Origin: Rathayibacter agropyri
GTDB lineage: Bacteria > Actinomycetota > Actinomycetes > Actinomycetales > Microbacteriaceae
Assembly (NCBI RefSeq): GCF_013249015.1
Contig: NZ_JABRPL010000001.1
Span: 186,001-250,000, forward strand
Reading direction: 5' to 3'
DNA length: 64,000 nt
In this document: piece by piece, positions 1 to 11,074 of the stretch
Layout of the letters: each line of letters opens with the position of its first letter
How positions within the stretch are numbered: the first letter of the stretch is position 1
The notes under the pieces: generated by a model
The model's database searches: none
What the model was told of the DNA's origin: nothing
The model's input: the letters and a program-made list of their open reading frames with translations, nothing else
Made by a program: the position numbers and the translations under genes

Positions 1-1174
<1,174 letters not shown>

Positions 1175-1178
<4 letters not shown>

Positions 1179-2056
1179 GCACCGACGCGGCGGGCACCGC
1201 CTCCTTCGGCTCACGCCTTGAGGCGGCGTTCGCCGCGTACGGCCAGCTCTGCGTCGGGATCGACCCGCACGCGTTCCTGCTCGACGCGTGGGGGCTCGCC
1301 GATGATGCGGCCGGGCTCGAGAGCTTCGGTCGAAGCGTCGTCGAGGCCGCCGCGGGACGGGTCGGCATCGTGAAGCCGCAGGTCGCGTTCTTCGAACGTC
1401 ACGGCTCCGCGGGCTACGCCGCGCTCGAGCGGGTGCTCGCCGATGCGCGTGCAGCCGGGTTACTTGTGATCGCCGACGCGAAACGCGGCGACATCGGAAC
1501 CAGCGTGACCGCCTACGCCGAGGCGTGGCTGGCCCCGGGCTCGCCGCTCGAGGCCGACGCCATGACCGCCGCCGCCTACCACGGTCTCGGCTCGCTTCAG
1601 GGCATGCTCGCTCTGGCAGAGGAGGCGGGTAAAGGCGTCTTCGTGCTTGCGGCCACCTCGAATCCCGAGGCGCGCCCCGTGCAGCGCGCGGTGGTTCAGG
1701 ACGGTGAGCGAGCAGGGACGACGGTGGCGCACGCCGTCCTCTCGGACGTGGCATTCTGGAACGAGGGACACGCGCGCTCGCCGATCGGCTCGGTCGGCGT
1801 GGTGCTCGGTGCAACACTCGCCCTGGGCGACTACGGCATCAGCACCGGTGAGCCGCTCCGGCCCGCACTCCCGGTGCTCGCGCCGGGCTTCGGCCACCAG
1901 GGCGCGGCCGTTGCGGATGCACGTCGGTTATTCGGGGCGATGAGCGCCACCACCGTCATCAGCGAGTCGCGCAGTGTCCTCGGCGCCGGTCCCACGGGGA
2001 TTGCCGCCGAGATCGACCGCCGCGCCACCGACATCCAGGAGAGCCGTGTCCGCTGA
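1175..2056 (+). CDS. pyrF: Orotidine-5'-phosphate decarboxylase (type 2)
   Basis: Converts OMP to UMP, the last step of de novo pyrimidine synthesis in the cytosol. The 293-residue product has the actinobacterial type 2 signature: substrate motif GIDPH at residues 28-32, a KPQVAFFE segment, and the catalytic [10 protein letters not shown] at 101-110. LAATSNPE lies near 158. The GTG start overlaps the carB stop by 4 bp (GTGA). The following mIHF-Gmk reading frame begins 11 bp before the pyrF stop, so the three genes form a coupled unit. Length is normal for the family. Confidence 0.97.
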
Positions 2057-3047
2057 AGCCGTCAGCCCCGTTCCCGGATCCGATGCGGCGCACGAGCTGT
2101 GCACGCAGGTCGTGCCCGCTGTCCGCCGCGCGTCGCCACCCGAGGTCGACCGGCGCGCCGCCTCCGAGGCCGCCGTCGCCGCCCGCCGCGCGCGCGCCGT
2201 GGTGAAGAAGGCGGTCGCCTCCGGTCACCGGCCGGCGACGTCGGTGCTTGCCGCGGCGCAGGCCGAGCCGCTCGGGATCGAGGGACGGATGCGCGTCAGC
2301 GAGCTGCTGCGGGCGGTGCCGTCCCTGGGCGTGGTCAAGACGCCCCGGGTGATGGACCAGTTGCACATCGCGGACGCGAAGCGGCTCGGCGGCCTCGGTC
2401 GGCGCCAGGTCGAGGGCCTGCGCTCCTTCCTCGAGGAGCGCGAGTCGCGCCAGCGCCGCTCGGGCCGGAATCGCCTGCTGGTGCTCGCCGGTCCGACCGC
2501 GGTCGGCAAAGGCACGGTCTCGACTTACATCCGCGAGAACTATCCCGGGGTGCTGCTCTCCGTCTCGGCGACCACCCGGGCGCCGCGGCCCGGCGAGGTG
2601 GATGGTGTGAGCTACTACTTCGTCGATGACGCCGAGTTCGACCGGATGATCGAGGCGGGGGAGTTCCTCGAGTACGCCGTCGTGCACAACGCGCACCGCT
2701 ACGGCACCCCGCGAGGCCCGATCGACGCCGCGCTGGAGCAGGGCCGCCAGGTCATGCTCGAGATTGACATTCAGGGTGCGCGCCAGGTGCGCGAGCGGAT
2801 GCCGGACGCGCGGCTCGTCTTCCTTCTGCCCCCCAGCTGGGACGAGTTGGTGCGCCGTCTCGTCGGCCGCGGCACCGAGAGCGCCGAGGAACAGGAGCGC
2901 CGCTTGGCAACAGCGAGGGTCGAGATGGCCGCGCAGGACGAGTTCGATGTCGCCGTCGTCAACACGACCGTGCCCGAAGCCGCCCGCGAGGTCGTAGAAT
3001 TGATGTCGCCTCGTGCCGACGGCGTACCCGATCACCCGGGTCGCTGA
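2046..3047 (+). CDS. gmk: mIHF-type H2TH DNA-binding domain fused to guanylate kinase
   Basis: Guanylate kinase phosphorylates GMP to GDP. The 333-residue product is longer than a usual Gmk (about 200 residues). Residues about 22-131 match the actinobacterial integration host factor (mIHF): an Arg/Ala-rich helix, then [18 protein letters not shown] and the RLGGLGRRQ segment typical of the helix-two-turn-helix fold. The kinase follows, with P-loop GPTAVGKGT at 149-157, then [12 protein letters not shown] and the [10 protein letters not shown] segment. I chose GTG 2046, preceded by GGAG and overlapping pyrF by 11 bp; the frame is open further upstream but that would overlap pyrF more deeply. 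In mycobacteria and streptomycetes mIHF is a separate gene just before gmk. A TAGAAT box at 2994-2999, inside the 3' end, may be the rpoZ promoter. Confidence 0.93.
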   Translation: MSAEAVSPVPGSDAAHELCTQVVPAVRRASPPEVDRRAASEAAVAARRARAVVKKAVASGHRPATSVLAAAQAEPLGIEGRMRVSELLRAVPSLGVVKTPRVMDQLHIADAKRLGGLGRRQVEGLRSFLEERESRQRRSGRNRLLVLAGPTAVGKGTVSTYIRENYPGVLLSVSATTRAPRPGEVDGVSYYFVDDAEFDRMIEAGEFLEYAVVHNAHRYGTPRGPIDAALEQGRQVMLEIDIQGARQVRERMPDARLVFLLPPSWDELVRRLVGRGTESAEEQERRLATARVEMAAQDEFDVAVVNTTVPEAAREVVELMSPRADGVPDHPGR

Positions 3048-3168
3048 GCCCGGGCCACCGACCATCTCCGGGCCGACTTCCCGGACACCTCAGGGCACTG
3101 CCCTCCGGCGTCCTCGTGCCATTCCGGAGCCGCAGATCGGCGCTCATGCGCCCCGCAAGGAGACCCTC

Positions 3169-3423
3169 ATGGCCAATAACCTCGGCATCATCGACCCGCC
3201 CATCGACGAGCTGCTCTCGAAGGTCGACTCCAAGTACGCGCTGGTGATCTTCGCCTCCAAGCGTGCGCGCCAGATCAACGACTACTACGCCGACCTGCAC
3301 GAGGGCAGCCTGTTCGACAACGTCGGCCCGCTGGTCGACTCCACCATTGACGACAAGCCCCTCTCGGTCGCGCTGCACGAGATCAACGAGGACAAGCTCG
3401 TCGCCCAGCCCCTCGCCGAGTAA
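3169..3423 (+). CDS. rpoZ: DNA-directed RNA polymerase subunit omega
   Basis: Omega is the small RNA polymerase subunit that chaperones beta-prime assembly. The 84-residue protein begins [16 protein letters not shown] and contains the conserved [20 protein letters not shown] helix region, with a [12 protein letters not shown] segment near the C-terminus typical of actinobacteria. ATG 3169 is preceded by AAGGAG at 3157-3162 with good spacing. It follows gmk after 121 nt, a conserved neighbourhood (gmk-rpoZ-coaBC-metK-priA). Transcription may start from a TAGAAT box inside the end of gmk (inference). Confidence 0.96.
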   Translation: MANNLGIIDPPIDELLSKVDSKYALVIFASKRARQINDYYADLHEGSLFDNVGPLVDSTIDDKPLSVALHEINEDKLVAQPLAE

Positions 3424-3424
3424 C

Positions 3425-4660
3425 TTGGCTCGGGTGCGCTCCTCGCGCAAGGCCGCTCGGCGGCTCAACGTCGTCGTCGGCATCACCGGCGGCATCGCCG
3501 CATACAAGGCGGTCGGAGTCGTGCGCGCGCTGGTCCTCGCTGAGCACGACGTGCACGTCGTCGCCACGGAGGCGGCGCTGCGCTTCGTGGGCATGCCCAC
3601 GCTCGAAGCGATCTCGCGGAACCCGGTGCACACGGAGCTCTACGAAGGGGTTGCCGAGGTGCGGCACGTCGCGATCGGTCAGGCCGCCGATCTCATCGTG
3701 ATCGCTCCGGCCACGGCGCACACCCTCGCCAAGCTGGCAGCGGGGCTCGCCGACGACCTGCTCGGTAACACGGTGCTCGCCAGCACCGCGCCGATCGTCG
3801 TCGCTCCGGCAATGCACAGTGAGATGTGGGCGAACGCCGCGACCGTCGCCAACCTGGCGACCCTCCGCTCGCGCGGGGTGCACGTGATCGGCCCGGCGGT
3901 CGGCCGCCTCACCGGCGCCGACTCGGGGCCAGGACGCATGGAGGAGCCGGAGACGATCGTCGCCGAGGCCCTCGCCATCCAGGCCCGCGCGGCAGGTGCG
4001 CGCCGCGATCTCGAGGGCCTACGGGTCCTCGTGACCGCCGGTGGCACCCGCGAGCCGCTTGACCCGGTGCGCTTCGTCGGCAATCGCTCCAGCGGGCGTC
4101 AAGGTGTCGCGCTGGCATTGGCCGCCGCTGCACGCGGGGCGCGGGTCACCCTCCTCGCGGCCAACCTCGACATCGAGGCGCCGCAGGGCGTGTCGGTGCA
4201 GCAGGTGGGCACCGCGCTCGAGCTGCGGGAGGCGGCCCTCGCGGCGGCTCCCGACGCCGACATCGTCATCATGGCCGCGGCCGTCGCCGACTACCGGCCC
4301 GCCGCCATCGCCGACGCGAAGATCACCAAGGAGCAGCAGGGCGACCGGCTGACCCTCGAACTGGTGAAGAATCCAGACATCCTCGCCGAGATCGCCGCAG
4401 TCAAGCGGGAGGGACAGCTCGTCGTCGGCTTCGCCGCCGAGACCGAACCCGACCGTGAGGCGATGCTGGCGCTCGGCCGCGCCAAGATCGCGCGGAAGGG
4501 CTGCGACCTGCTCGTGGTGAACAGGGTCGGTTGGGCCGAGGGTTTCCAGAGCGACAGCAATACCGTCGTGGTGCTCGATCGGGCCGGCGATATAGTGAGC
4601 GAGGCTTCCGGCAGCAAGGCGTCGGTGGCTGATCGCGTCCTCGACGTGGTCGCGCGCTAG
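3425..4660 (+). CDS. coaBC: Bifunctional phosphopantothenoylcysteine decarboxylase / phosphopantothenate-cysteine ligase
   Basis: Carries out two successive coenzyme A steps: CTP-dependent coupling of phosphopantothenate to cysteine (CoaB) and FMN-dependent decarboxylation (CoaC). The N-terminal CoaC half shows GITGGIAAYK at about 19-28, the VRHVAIGQ active-site histidine and APAMHSEMW. The CoaB half starts near residue 200 with LVTAGGTREPLDPVRFVGNRSSG and continues through AAAVADYRP and GFAAETE. The start is uncertain: TTG 3425, immediately after the rpoZ stop, or GTG 3434; no ATG fits. About 411 residues, normal for the family. A TATAGT box at 4591-4596 near the 3' end could serve metK. Confidence 0.93.
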   Translation: MARVRSSRKAARRLNVVVGITGGIAAYKAVGVVRALVLAEHDVHVVATEAALRFVGMPTLEAISRNPVHTELYEGVAEVRHVAIGQAADLIVIAPATAHTLAKLAAGLADDLLGNTVLASTAPIVVAPAMHSEMWANAATVANLATLRSRGVHVIGPAVGRLTGADSGPGRMEEPETIVAEALAIQARAAGARRDLEGLRVLVTAGGTREPLDPVRFVGNRSSGRQGVALALAAAARGARVTLLAANLDIEAPQGVSVQQVGTALELREAALAAAPDADIVIMAAAVADYRPAAIADAKITKEQQGDRLTLELVKNPDILAEIAAVKREGQLVVGFAAETEPDREAMLALGRAKIARKGCDLLVVNRVGWAEGFQSDSNTVVVLDRAGDIVSEASGSKASVADRVLDVVAR

Positions 4661-4761
4661 GCCTCTCCTGACTGCTCGCGGAGGCATCACGCGCCCGCCC
4701 GTCCCGCCGTCACCGGCACGAACGACCCCGGCCAGCACGACGCCGGGACGAGAAGAGAAGC

Positions 4762-5967
4762 ATGATCTCCGGTCCCCTCCGCCTGTTCACCTCCGAGTCG
4801 GTCACCGAGGGCCACCCGGACAAGATCTGCGACCAGATCTCGGACCGCATCCTCGACGCTCTGTTGCGCGAGGACCCGCACAGCCGGGTCGCGGTCGAGA
4901 CGCTGGTCACCACCGGCCTGGTGCATGTCGCCGGTGAGGTATCGACCACCGGCTACGTCGAGATTCCCACGATCGTCCGCGACACCATCGTCGAGATTGG
5001 CTACGACTCGTCCGACAAGGGCTTCGACGGCCGCTCGTGCGGCGTCTCGGTTTCGATCGGTCAGCAGTCGCCCGAGATCGCTGCGGGCGTCGACACGGCG
5101 CTCGAGGTTCGCTCGTCCAAGGCGGGTGAGGACGCCTTCGACCGCCAGGGCGCAGGCGACCAGGGCCTCATGTTTGGCTACGCGACCGATGAGACCCCCG
5201 AGTACATGCCGCTGCCCAGCTGGCTCTCGCACCGCCTGGCCGAGCGGCTTGCAGCCGTGCGCAAGTCGGGCGAGCTTGACTACCTCCGTCCCGACGGCAA
5301 GACCCAGGTCACCGTCGGCTACGACGGCACGACCCCCTCGACCATCGACACCGTCGTGCTCTCGACCCAGCACGCCGAGCACGTCAGTACCGAGACCATT
5401 CACGCGGAGATCGAGGCCCGCGTCATCCGCCCCGTCCTCGAGACCGTCGACCTCGACTCCTCCGCGGTGCGCCTGCTGATCAATCCGACGGGCCGCTTCG
5501 AGATCGGCGGCCCCCAGGGCGATGCTGGGCTCACCGGCCGCAAGATCATCGTCGACACGTACGGTGGCGCCTCCCGTCACGGCGGCGGAGCCTTCTCAGG
5601 CAAGGATCCGTCGAAGGTGGACCGCTCGGCGGCCTACGCGATGCGCTGGGTCGCGAAGAACGCGGTCGCCGCGGGTCTCGCCTCCCGGATGGAGGTTCAG
5701 GTCGCCTACGCGATCGGCAAGGCCGCGCCCGTCGGCCTCTACGTCGAGACCTTCGGCACCGGCACTGTCTCGGACGAGACGATCACCGCGGCGATCCGGT
5801 CGGTCTTTGATCTGCGCCCGGCCGCGATCATCCACGCGCTCGATCTGCTCCGCCCGATCTACGCGCAGACCGCGGCCTACGGCCACTTCGGTCGTGAGCT
5901 TCCCGACTTCACCTGGGAGCGTCTCGACCGCGTCGATGACCTGCGCTCCGCCGCGGGCCTCTCGTAA
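4762..5967 (+). CDS. metK: S-adenosylmethionine synthetase
   Basis: Makes S-adenosylmethionine from methionine and ATP. The 401-residue protein has GHPDK at 17-21, [12 protein letters not shown] near 130 and the phosphate-binding [16 protein letters not shown] at about 273-288, all hallmarks of bacterial MetK. ATG 4762 follows an AGAAGAGAAG purine stretch that can act as ribosome binding site. The 101 nt between coaBC and metK contain no SAM riboswitch that I can recognise. It lies between coaBC and priA, the usual actinobacterial order. Confidence 0.97.
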   Translation: MISGPLRLFTSESVTEGHPDKICDQISDRILDALLREDPHSRVAVETLVTTGLVHVAGEVSTTGYVEIPTIVRDTIVEIGYDSSDKGFDGRSCGVSVSIGQQSPEIAAGVDTALEVRSSKAGEDAFDRQGAGDQGLMFGYATDETPEYMPLPSWLSHRLAERLAAVRKSGELDYLRPDGKTQVTVGYDGTTPSTIDTVVLSTQHAEHVSTETIHAEIEARVIRPVLETVDLDSSAVRLLINPTGRFEIGGPQGDAGLTGRKIIVDTYGGASRHGGGAFSGKDPSKVDRSAAYAMRWVAKNAVAAGLASRMEVQVAYAIGKAAPVGLYVETFGTGTVSDETITAAIRSVFDLRPAAIIHALDLLRPIYAQTAAYGHFGRELPDFTWERLDRVDDLRSAAGLS

Positions 5968-5987
5968 CGGGCTCCGAAGCGGCGGCC

Positions 5988-7958
5988 ATGGCGACAGCAC
6001 CGGGCAACGCCGTCGCGCGTGTGCTCCTGGACTCGCCGCTCCCGCAACTCGACCGGCTCCTGGACTACGCGGTGCCCGAGCGGATGCGCGCCGAGGTGCG
6101 CCCCGGCGTCCGCGTGCGCGTGCCGCTGCGCACCGGGGGGCGGATCGCCGACGCTTTCGTCGTCGAGACGGGAGAGGGGTCGGAGCATGTCGGCGCGCTG
6201 AGCGAGATCGAGGAGTTGGTCTCACCGCTCGTCGTGCTGACACCGGAGGTCTGGGCGCTCGCGCGGCGGGTTGCCGACCGCGCGTCGGGCGGAGCGAGCG
6301 ATGTGCTGCGCGTGGCCATCCCGCGGCGGCACGTGCGTGTCGAGAAGGCGCGCCTCGCGGCGGGTCCGGCGCCCGCGACTCCCGCGATCGAGGCGAGCGG
6401 AGTGACGGGGTACGCCGCCGACGCCTGTGCGGGCCTCGCGGACGGCGCGCGCCTCGCCGTTGGAGCCGTCCCCACACCGGTGCAGCTCGTCTCAGGAACC
6501 TGGGTGGGCGGCTGGGCCGTCACCCTGGCCGAGCTGGCGCGCGACACGCTCGCGGCCGGTCGCGATGTGATCCTCGCGGTCCCCGACTACCGCGACCAGG
6601 AGCAGCTCGAACTCGCCCTCGCCGCCCTCGTCCCCGAGGAGGCGGTGGTGCGGCTCGACGCGCGGCAGAAGGGCGCCGAGCGCTACGCCGCATTCCTGCG
6701 CTGCCTTGATCCCGGGCCCCGGATCGTCGTCGGCAACCGCTCTGTGCTCTACGCGCCCTCTGCCGCCCTCGGTCTGATCGCACTCTGGGACGACGGGGAC
6801 CCGCTCTTCGCCGAGCCGCTCGCGCCGTACGCGCACGCCCGCGACGTGGCCCTGGTGCGCCAGGAGCAGAGCGGAGCGGGGCTGGTCCTGCTCGGCAACA
6901 CGCGCACGGTCGAGGTCGAACGGCTGGTCGAGATCGGTTTCGTTTCCGAAGTCGAGCCGCGGCCCGCTCGGCGCCCGCACGTGGTGCCGACGGCGCAGCA
7001 GTGGGCAGCGGACGAGCACGACGCCGGCGCGCGCATCCCCTCGTCCGCCTGGCGCGAAGCACGGAAGGGGCTCGACTCCGGTCCCGTGCTGGTGCAGGTC
7101 GCGCGTCCCGGCTACGCGCCGGTCGTCGCGTGTGCCCGCTGCCGCACGGTCGCGCGATGCAACCGCTGTCAGGGTCCGCTCGCCGTGCACGCCGAGGGCG
7201 GACATCCGAGCTGCGGCTGGTGCGGGCTGATCGCGGCCGACTGGACCTGCTCGGTCTGCGAGGCCACGAGCCTGCGCCTGGTGTCGCTCGGTGCCGGTCG
7301 CACCGCGGAGGAGCTGGGCCGGGCGTTCCCGGGCGCGAAGGTGATCGTCGCCGACGGCCAGCGCCCCGTCCTGACTCTCCCGGACGAGCCCGCGCTCGTG
7401 GTCGCCACGCGCGGCGCCGAGCCGCGAGCCGACGGCGGCTACCACGCGATCCTCCTGCTCGACGGCGAGCGGATGCTGGCGCGCGAGAGCCTGCGGGTCG
7501 CCGATGATGCGCTGCGCACCTGGTCGAACGCCGCCGCCCTCGCCCGCCCAGGCGCTCCCGTGCTGCTGGTCGGAGTCGGCGGTCGGCTCGCCACCGCGCT
7601 GGCGACCTGGCGGCAGGCGGAGTACCTCCGTGCGGAGCTGCACGAGCGGCGGTCCCTGCGCTTCCCGCCCGCCGTGCGGCTCGCGACGGTGACGGGCGAC
7701 GCGCACGCCGTGGAGGAGGCGCTCGAGGCGCTCGAGGAGAGCGACCGCCACGAGGTGCTCGGCCCGGTCGGGCTCGAGGACGGCTCGGTCCGGGCCATCG
7801 TGCGCTTCGACTACGCTCGCGGTGCGGAGGTGGCCGCCCGCCTCCGGTCTGCCGTCATCCGCAATGCGACGCGGCGCCGCCGACCGCCCACCACGCCTGG
7901 CCGCTTCCGGCCAGCCCCGAAGCTGCGGGTCCGCCTCGACGATCCCGACATCCTCTGA
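5988..7958 (+). CDS. priA: PriA-like replication restart protein lacking helicase motifs
   Basis: PriA recognises stalled forks and helps reload the replisome. The 656-residue protein has the N-terminal 3'-DNA-binding domain (VLLDSPLPQLDRLLDYAVPE) and an intact zinc-binding array of CxxC pairs at about residues 381-424 (CARC, CNRC, CGWC, CSVC). The helicase core is degenerate: I find no GKT Walker A or DEAH box between residues 180 and 300. This matches what is known for actinobacterial PriA homologues, which keep the fold but have lost the ATPase residues. ATG 5988 begins 20 nt after metK; the gene is followed by fmt after 17 nt. Confidence 0.9.
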   Translation: MATAPGNAVARVLLDSPLPQLDRLLDYAVPERMRAEVRPGVRVRVPLRTGGRIADAFVVETGEGSEHVGALSEIEELVSPLVVLTPEVWALARRVADRASGGASDVLRVAIPRRHVRVEKARLAAGPAPATPAIEASGVTGYAADACAGLADGARLAVGAVPTPVQLVSGTWVGGWAVTLAELARDTLAAGRDVILAVPDYRDQEQLELALAALVPEEAVVRLDARQKGAERYAAFLRCLDPGPRIVVGNRSVLYAPSAALGLIALWDDGDPLFAEPLAPYAHARDVALVRQEQSGAGLVLLGNTRTVEVERLVEIGFVSEVEPRPARRPHVVPTAQQWAADEHDAGARIPSSAWREARKGLDSGPVLVQVARPGYAPVVACARCRTVARCNRCQGPLAVHAEGGHPSCGWCGLIAADWTCSVCEATSLRLVSLGAGRTAEELGRAFPGAKVIVADGQRPVLTLPDEPALVVATRGAEPRADGGYHAILLLDGERMLARESLRVADDALRTWSNAAALARPGAPVLLVGVGGRLATALATWRQAEYLRAELHERRSLRFPPAVRLATVTGDAHAVEEALEALEESDRHEVLGPVGLEDGSVRAIVRFDYARGAEVAARLRSAVIRNATRRRRPPTTPGRFRPAPKLRVRLDDPDIL

Positions 7959-7975
7959 CGCTCCTGGAGAACCCC

Positions 7976-8881
7976 GTGCGCCTCGTCTTCGCCGGCACCC
8001 CTGCCGCCGCCGTCCCGACCCTCCGAGCCCTCGCCGCCTCCGCGCACGAGGTCGTCGCCGTGGTTACGCGGGCCGACGCCCCGGCCGGCCGCAAGCGCGT
8101 GCTGACCCCGTCGCCCGTGGCCGTTGCCGCTCAGGAGCTGGGGCTCCCGATCCTCCGCGCGAACCGCCTCGACGAGGAGACGACCGATCGGATCGCGGAA
8201 CTCGCGCCGGACCTCGGTGTGATCGTCGCCTACGGCGGCCTCGTCCGCGCTCGGCTGCTGGCGGTGCCGCGGCTCGGCTGGATCAACCTGCACTTCTCGC
8301 TCCTGCCGCGCTGGCGCGGGGCCGCGCCGGTGCAGCGCGCTCTGATGGCGGGCGAGACGCGGATCGGCGCGAGCGTGTTTCAGCTCGTCGCCGAACTCGA
8401 CGCCGGCGACGTCTACGCCGAGCTGGCGGAGGAGGCAGGGGAGCGGACGGCGGGCGAGCTGCTCGAGGTGCTCGCCCGCGGGGGAGCCGACCTCACCCTC
8501 GGCGTGGTCGACGCTCTGGCGGAGGGCAGCGCGGTCGCGACTGCGCAGACCGGCGAGGTCACGCTCGCTCCGAAGCTGGACGACACCGACGGCCGGATCG
8601 ACTGGAACCTGCCCACCGCGCAGGTCCTCGCCCTGGTCCGCGGCGTGACGCCCGAACCCGGCGCCTCGACCGCCGTCGGAGACGCGCGTCTCAAGGTGCT
8701 CGCTCTGCGCGCCGCCGAGGGCGGGCTCGAACCAGGGGCCGTCCGGCTCGACTCCCGGCGCGCTCTGGTCGGCACGGGTGACGGCGTAGTGGAGCTTGTG
8801 ACCGTCCAGCCCGCAGGGAAGCTGCCGATGCCCGGGGTCGACTGGGCGCGGGGCCTGCGCGAGAGCACGGTGCTCTCGTGA
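7976..8881 (+). CDS. fmt: Methionyl-tRNA formyltransferase
   Basis: Formylates initiator Met-tRNA using 10-formyltetrahydrofolate. The 301-residue protein begins MRLVFAGTPAAAVPTL and carries the catalytic NLHFSLLPRWRGAAPVQ region around residues 102-118 (Asn and His), followed by a conserved LDAGDVYAE stretch. GTG 7976 is preceded by a GGAGAA ribosome binding site. The stop overlaps the GTG of rsmB by 4 bp, so Fmt and RsmB are translationally coupled. Confidence 0.96.
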   Translation: MRLVFAGTPAAAVPTLRALAASAHEVVAVVTRADAPAGRKRVLTPSPVAVAAQELGLPILRANRLDEETTDRIAELAPDLGVIVAYGGLVRARLLAVPRLGWINLHFSLLPRWRGAAPVQRALMAGETRIGASVFQLVAELDAGDVYAELAEEAGERTAGELLEVLARGGADLTLGVVDALAEGSAVATAQTGEVTLAPKLDDTDGRIDWNLPTAQVLALVRGVTPEPGASTAVGDARLKVLALRAAEGGLEPGAVRLDSRRALVGTGDGVVELVTVQPAGKLPMPGVDWARGLRESTVLS

Positions 8882-10263
8882 GTGAACGCCGCGACGCCGC
8901 TCCTGCCCGGCAGGTCGCCTACGACGTGTTGCTCGCGGTGAGCGGATCGGACGCGTACGCGAACCTGGTGCTGCCCGCCCGCATCCGCGCGGCCGACCTC
9001 TCGCCGGCGGACGCCGGGCTCGCGACCGAACTCTGCTACGGCACGCTGCGCATGGCTGGCTACTACGACCGCGTGATCGCCCTCGCCGCGGGGCGCCCGG
9101 TCGACAGCATCGATGCTCCGGTGCTCGACGCGCTGCGCCTGGGCGTGCACCAACTCCTGGCAACCCGGGTCGCTCCGCACGCGGCCGTGAACGAGAGCGT
9201 CGCGCTGGTCGCGGCGGTCTCCTGGCGAGGGGCCGTCGCGTTCGCGAATGCAGTGCTGCGCACGGTCTCGCGCTCCAGCGCTGAGGAGTGGCGCGAGCGG
9301 GTCTCGGCTGCCGCGACCTCGGGTGACGAGCGGATCGCCGCGCTCAGCTCCCATCCTGTCTGGATCGTGCGCGCCCTGCGCCGAGCCCTCGCCGCGGAGG
9401 GAGCGGCCGATGAACTCGAGGCACTCCTCGCCTCGGACAACGCCGCGCCGCGGGTGAACCTCGTGGCGCTGCCTGGGCTCGCCTCGGCCGGCGAGGTCCC
9501 CCACGCCGAGCCCGACCGCTTCTCTCCCGTCGGCCTGACCGGATCGGGCGGCGATCCTGAGACGATCCCCGCCGTCCACGAGGGTCGGGTGCGCGTGCAG
9601 GACGAGGGCTCGCAGCTCGCCGCTCTCGCGCTGTCGCGGGCCCGCCCGGTGCAGCCAGGTGAGCGCTGGCTCGACCTGTGCGCCGGTCCGGGCGGCAAGG
9701 CGGCGCTGCTCGCGGCGGAGGCGCGCACTCAGGGCGCGACGCTGCTCGCCAACGAGGTCGTGCCGGGTCGCGCAGGACTGGTGCGACAGGCCCTGGCGGC
9801 CGTCGATCCCACCGTCGAGGTTCGAACCGGCGACGGGCGCACCCTCGGCACTGAGCAGCCGGGCGCCTTCGACCGCATCCTGCTCGATGCGCCCTGCACC
9901 GGCCTCGGGGCACTGCGGCGCCGTCCGGAGGCGCGGTGGCGCAAGTCCGCGTCCGACGTCGAACCGCTGGCGACGCTCCAGGGCGAGCTACTCGACTCCG
10001 CCGTGCGGGCGCTGGCGCCTGGCGGACTTCTCGCCTATGTCACGTGCTCGCCGCACCTGGGGGAGACGCGACGGGTGCTGGCGCTCGCCCAGGAGCGGCA
10101 CGCGCTCGAGTTCGTCGACACCCCCGCGGTGCTGCGGGGCGTGACATCCGTCCCGCTCCCGCTCCCCGACGGCACGCCCCATGTGCAGCTCTGGCCGCAC
10201 CGCCACGGCACCGACGCGATGTTCATCCAGCTCCTCCGCCTCCGCGCTGTCCCGCTCCGCTGA
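8878..10263 (+). CDS. rsmB: 16S rRNA (cytosine-967-C5)-methyltransferase
   Basis: Methylates C967 of 16S rRNA with SAM. The 461-residue protein has an N-terminal NusB-like RNA-binding domain (about 1-140) and a Rossmann methyltransferase domain with the SAM site WLDLCAGPGGKAALL. The two cysteines of the m5C family are present in DAPCTGLGALRR (about residue 340) and VTCSPH (about 389). It starts at GTG 8878, inside the fmt stop (GTGA). It ends immediately before a run of G tracts that overlaps the rpe promoter. Confidence 0.95.
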   Translation: MSERRDAAPARQVAYDVLLAVSGSDAYANLVLPARIRAADLSPADAGLATELCYGTLRMAGYYDRVIALAAGRPVDSIDAPVLDALRLGVHQLLATRVAPHAAVNESVALVAAVSWRGAVAFANAVLRTVSRSSAEEWRERVSAAATSGDERIAALSSHPVWIVRALRRALAAEGAADELEALLASDNAAPRVNLVALPGLASAGEVPHAEPDRFSPVGLTGSGGDPETIPAVHEGRVRVQDEGSQLAALALSRARPVQPGERWLDLCAGPGGKAALLAAEARTQGATLLANEVVPGRAGLVRQALAAVDPTVEVRTGDGRTLGTEQPGAFDRILLDAPCTGLGALRRRPEARWRKSASDVEPLATLQGELLDSAVRALAPGGLLAYVTCSPHLGETRRVLALAQERHALEFVDTPAVLRGVTSVPLPLPDGTPHVQLWPHRHGTDAMFIQLLRLRAVPLR

Positions 10264-10299
10264 GGGGGAGAAGGGGGAGGGGGCGCCTAGGGTGGAGGC
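10264..10299 (+). promoter_or_regulatory. rpe leaderless promoter overlapped by a G-quadruplex-type G run
   Basis: A TAGGGT -10 box at 10288-10293 lies 6 nt before the rpe ATG, which predicts transcription starting at or next to the start codon. The region upstream holds four G tracts on the coding strand (10264-10268, 10273-10277, 10279-10283, 10290-10292) with loops of 4, 1 and 6 nt. This satisfies the G3+N1-7 quadruplex pattern and spans the spacer and -10 box. Folding in vivo is not shown by sequence alone. Confidence 0.5.
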
Positions 10300-10962
10300 A
10301 TGCGCGCGCGAATCAGTCCCAGTATTCTGGCCGCCGACTTCGTGAACTTCGAGGCCGAGTTGCAGCGCATTGCGGGGGCGGATCTGGTGCACGTCGACGT
10401 GATGGACAACCACTTCGTGCCGAACCTGACCTTCGGGCTGGCGATGGTGCAGCGCCTCCAGGACGTCTCGCCCCGCCCGCTCGACCTGCATCTGATGATC
10501 GAGGACCCGGATCGCTGGGCCCCCGACTATGCCGAGACCGGCGCCTACTCGGTCACCTTCCATGCCGAGGCCGCGCACGACGCCGTGGCCCTGGCCCGGC
10601 GCCTCCGCACGATCGGTGCACGCGCTGGCCTGGCGCTCAAGCCGGGGACGATGGTGGATCAGTATCTCGATCTGCTGCCCGAGTTCGATCAGGTCCTCGT
10701 GATGACGGTCGAGCCGGGCTTCGGCGGTCAGTCGTTCCTGGCGGAGACGATGCCCAAGCTGCGCACGCTCCGCCATGTCGTCAACCGCACTGGGCTCGAC
10801 GTCTGGCTCCAGGTCGACGGAGGCATCGCCCCGGGCACGATCGAGATCGCGGCGGAGGCGGGGGCCGACACCTTTGTCGCCGGCTCCGCGGTCTTCGGCG
10901 CCGACGACCCGGAGGCGGCGATCGCGGCCCTGCGCGACACGGCAACCGCGCACCTGCACTGA
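10300..10962 (+). CDS. rpe: Ribulose-phosphate 3-epimerase
   Basis: Interconverts ribulose 5-phosphate and xylulose 5-phosphate in the pentose phosphate pathway. The 220-residue TIM barrel has the metal and catalytic motifs [48 protein letters not shown] and [13 protein letters not shown] 10300 is placed 6 nt after a TAGGGT -10 box; GGAGG also lies within those nucleotides but too close to act as a ribosome binding site if a leader is present. It is followed by hisE after 153 nt. Confidence 0.97.
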   Translation: MRARISPSILAADFVNFEAELQRIAGADLVHVDVMDNHFVPNLTFGLAMVQRLQDVSPRPLDLHLMIEDPDRWAPDYAETGAYSVTFHAEAAHDAVALARRLRTIGARAGLALKPGTMVDQYLDLLPEFDQVLVMTVEPGFGGQSFLAETMPKLRTLRHVVNRTGLDVWLQVDGGIAPGTIEIAAEAGADTFVAGSAVFGADDPEAAIAALRDTATAHLH

Positions 10963-11074
10963 GGCCTCCGATCGTCCGCACGTGCGATCTGCAGGGGATC
11001 GGCGCTGCCCGCCCCGATCCATAAGCCACACCACCTGTTCACGGATGAATCACCTGCACACCGCACACCTGCCT

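Noticed and set aside
4597-4761. SAM riboswitch upstream of metK
   Set aside because: The leader shows none of the conserved SAM-I, SAM-II or SAM-IV core sequences that I could align by eye.
5988-7958. PriA missing helicase motifs as a novel defect
   Set aside because: Loss of Walker A and DEAH residues is a known general property of actinobacterial PriA homologues, so it is not a finding here.
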